Source of the DNA: Rhizophagus clarus
Lineage: Eukaryota; Glomeromycota; Glomeromycetes; Glomerales; Glomeraceae
Assembly (NCBI GenBank): GCA_015698045.1
Contig: BLAL01000334.1
Coordinates: forward strand, 434,001-498,000
Direction of reading: 5' to 3'
Length of the DNA stretch: 64,000 nt
Notes under the pieces: model-generated
What the model was told of the DNA's origin: nothing
What the model saw: only the letters and a program-made list of their open reading frames with translations
Database searches by the model: none
Made by a program: the position numbers and the translations under genes
Shown: positions 62,254 to 64,000 of the stretch, piece after piece
Numbering within the stretch: the stretch's first letter is position 1
Layout of the letters: the number at the start of each line of letters is the position of its first letter

Positions 62254-63650
62254 TGGCTACAAAACGTGGTGAAAAATGAAATATTGATGATAATGAAAGA
62301 ATCTCAAGACGTAATACTGAGAAGAGTAGTGAAGCCGAGAAACGAATAAGATTATCAGACGATAACGTTGAAGGTATATATGACATGATATGTATCATAT
62401 TTTTTATAAGAAATTATATAATATATAGTAAATTATATTTTATTGTTAAAGTTAATAAAAAATCAATAGAGAAACTATTAAGAACCAATTCGCAGATAAT
62501 TTCTAAGCTTGAAGTTCTTATCACTGGACAAAAAAATCTTGAAACCCGTCTCTTGGGCATAGAAAAAAAGCTCAATGATGATAACAAAAATAATAATACA
62601 ATAGATCCGGAGTATATAAAGGTAATAAAGATGAATATTATTTAATGTAAACCTGAAATGCTAACCTCGTTTGATTAGGAGCTTGTTAAGAAGGTGTCGA
62701 AAATTTTATTTGAAAATTTTATTTATCCTTCGCAAGACGAGTACAAACTCGCTACCAAAAAATATTTAAAAGACGAAAATCTGGAATTTATACGTCAGTT
62801 CAAAAAAAATCAATGGATTATTTTTTTCGAAAAAAAATTGCCCCGACTGTAAGTTAAAGCAATTATGAATTTTATTAAATTTCATACTAATATTTTTTTT
62901 AATAGTTAGTACAACAACATAGAAGCATACGAGGGACGTTCACGTCTAGAGTCAAAGATGTTATGTATTCTGTTTTTAAAGCGACTGGGCATAAATTACC
63001 GTCTATTAACACTCAGGTTAGTCCGTCAAAGATTCAGGAATGGAAGAGTAAGCCGGAGGTGAAAAGATGTTACAACAACCTATTTAAAAAGGTTAAAGAT
63101 GAGCAACCTATGACATATATGTCGCTGATAATCGATAAGTTGCGAAAAGAAAATAAAAATCCCTCAAAAACCCAAATAGCTTATGCGATTAGCATATGTG
63201 AAACGTACTTAAATCCTAATAATCAAAACATTCAAATGAGCGAAAGTATAATGAAGTCGAAGATAATCAACAACTTAGTAAGTTTTTAATTTACAATTTG
63301 CAAAATGTGAATTATTTGAATTACAGTTTGTTTATTTATTTATTTATTTTTAGCAAAAGTTGGAAAATAGAGATAAATTTACACATTCAGACGACGATTC
63401 TCATGATGGTAATAATGTAGATAATGATGATGATGGAGCAGCTGACGATGGAGCAGGTGTGGCTGACGATGGTGCAACTAATGATGGTAGGCCTAACGAT
63501 AGTGCGGCTAACGATAGTGCGGCCAACAATGGTGCGGCTAACGATGGCATAGCTGACGATGATATACTTTCTAGTGACTCTTATAACACGGAGGAGGAAG
63601 GTCAGTATGTAAATAGTTTATTAGAGAATTATGGGTTGCATAGGAAATAA
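62254..63650 (+). pseudogene. Second gene of the 6-kb element, unknown family, premature stop
   Basis: Starts MATKRGEK then TGA at 62278-62280, and continues NIDDNERISRRNTEKSSEAE. After an intron comes a coiled-coil-like stretch (LLRTNSQIISKLEVLITGQK, NLETRLLGIEKKLNDD), then PSQDEYKLATKKYL. The exon near 62907 (VQQHRSIRGTFTSRVKDVMY) does not join the previous one in frame by the obvious sites, so a small indel or unusual splice is likely. The last part, NRDKFTHSDDDSHDG onward, is an acidic repeat region of ADDGA/ANDSA units ending NSLLENYGLHRK. No known domain recognised. Its place opposite the transposase suggests an accessory protein. Confidence 0.6.
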
Positions 63651-63728
63651 ATATTATTTTTTATATATATCACACGTAATAGCATTTTTTTTACCATAAT
63701 AATATAGTTTTAATAAATAAAATGGTTA

Positions 63729-63917
63729 TTAATTCTTAACAATACGGGTGTGACATAAATAAATTGTAGCTGAAATTTGTGTTCAATTTGTGTTCAATTT
63801 GTGTTGATAATTCTGGTAAAAAATTTGTTAATTTTGGCCAAATTTCGTTAAATTTGTTAAATTTGTGTTGAATTTGTATTGATAATTTTTAATTTATCAC
63901 GAGGGGATGATATTTAG
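63729..63917 (-). repeat. Right terminal inverted repeat of the 6-kb element
   Basis: Inverse of the left terminus with scattered single-base differences. It includes the GTTCAATTTGTGTTCAATTT direct repeats. Confidence 0.9.
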
Positions 63918-63951
63918 TTAAGGTTGCTTGCCGAAACCCATCTGGCCTAAC

Positions 63952-64000
63952 GCGAAATGCCGAAACTCATACATAGTGCCGAAATGCCGAAATGCCGAAA
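63952..64000. repeat. ATGCCGAAA-type short tandem repeat at window edge
   Basis: GCCGAAATGCCGAAATGCCGAAA closes the window, with related GCGAAATGCCGAAACTCATA just before. The array runs past the window, so its size is unknown. Confidence 0.8.

Larger units (their letters stand above)
57838..63917. mobile_element. 6.08-kb DNA transposon with ~190-bp inverted ends, Plavaka/KDZ-like
   Basis: The left end starts CTAAATATCATCCCC and the right end is its inverse, flanked by TTA on both sides (57835-57837, 63918-63920). The inverted ends extend about 190 bp (57838-58026, 63729-63917) with few differences. Between them are two divergent genes, the transposase on the minus strand and a second gene on the plus strand, separated by a 1.1-kb spacer. 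Both genes carry premature stops, so the copy is complete in outline but coding-dead. The 3-bp duplication, subterminal short repeats and transposase type suggest the CACTA-related Plavaka or KDZ group; the superfamily call is tentative. Confidence 0.85.

Overview
The window is AT-rich fungal nuclear DNA. Genes carry many short introns (GTAAGT-like donors, T-rich acceptors), several exons are under 30 nt, and homopolymer A/T runs are common. The gene content points to an early-diverging filamentous fungus: a ZRSR2-type minor-spliceosome factor, AP-4 mu, Abitram/FAM206, fused WD40-M20 DUG2, and Plavaka/KDZ-like and NrS-1/D5-like relics. I infer a Glomeromycotina genome of the Rhizophagus type from overall resemblance; no marker gene proves it.

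Layout. The left two thirds (1-42.9 kb) are gene-dense euchromatin. In order they hold a 5'-truncated BTB-domain gene, a secreted Cys/Pro repeat protein, DUG2, a RAD17-like clamp loader, ZRSR2, Abitram with a decayed partial copy, a glycine-rich RRM protein, a Ctr copper transporter, AP-1 sigma head-to-head with AP-4 mu, mitochondrial porin, a small probable membrane protein, histone H3, DDX42, a PTC7-type phosphatase, ELF1 head-to-head with syntaxin-5/SED5, the mitochondrial citrate carrier, a CCHC zinc-knuckle protein and a multi-pass UPF0658-like protein. Small non-autonomous DNA transposons sit in several gaps: a Tc1/mariner type with TA duplication, a hAT type with an 8-bp duplication, and an unclassified pair of inverted arms.

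The right third (42.9-64 kb) is repeat-rich. It has very AT-rich DNA with degenerate tandem repeats, a decayed NrS-1/D5-like helicase gene split by a PIF/Harbinger-type MITE, a Tc1/mariner element whose transposase has one premature stop, and a striking pair of outward-facing arrays of intron-like repeat units. It continues with a second, longer copy of the same MITE, a 50-bp tandem array that repeats TAATATTAC, a decayed Myb/SANT-like gene, and a complete 6.08-kb element with about 190-bp inverted termini and two divergent genes. Nearly all premature stops in these mobile genes can be explained by C-to-T change.

Functionally the intact genes are housekeeping: RNA processing (ZRSR2, DDX42, the RRM and CCHC proteins), chromatin and transcription (H3, ELF1), vesicle traffic (AP-1, AP-4, SED5), mitochondria (porin, citrate carrier, PTC7), the DNA-damage checkpoint (RAD17), copper transport and glutathione turnover. 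The secreted repeat protein is the main lineage-specific gene of the left part.
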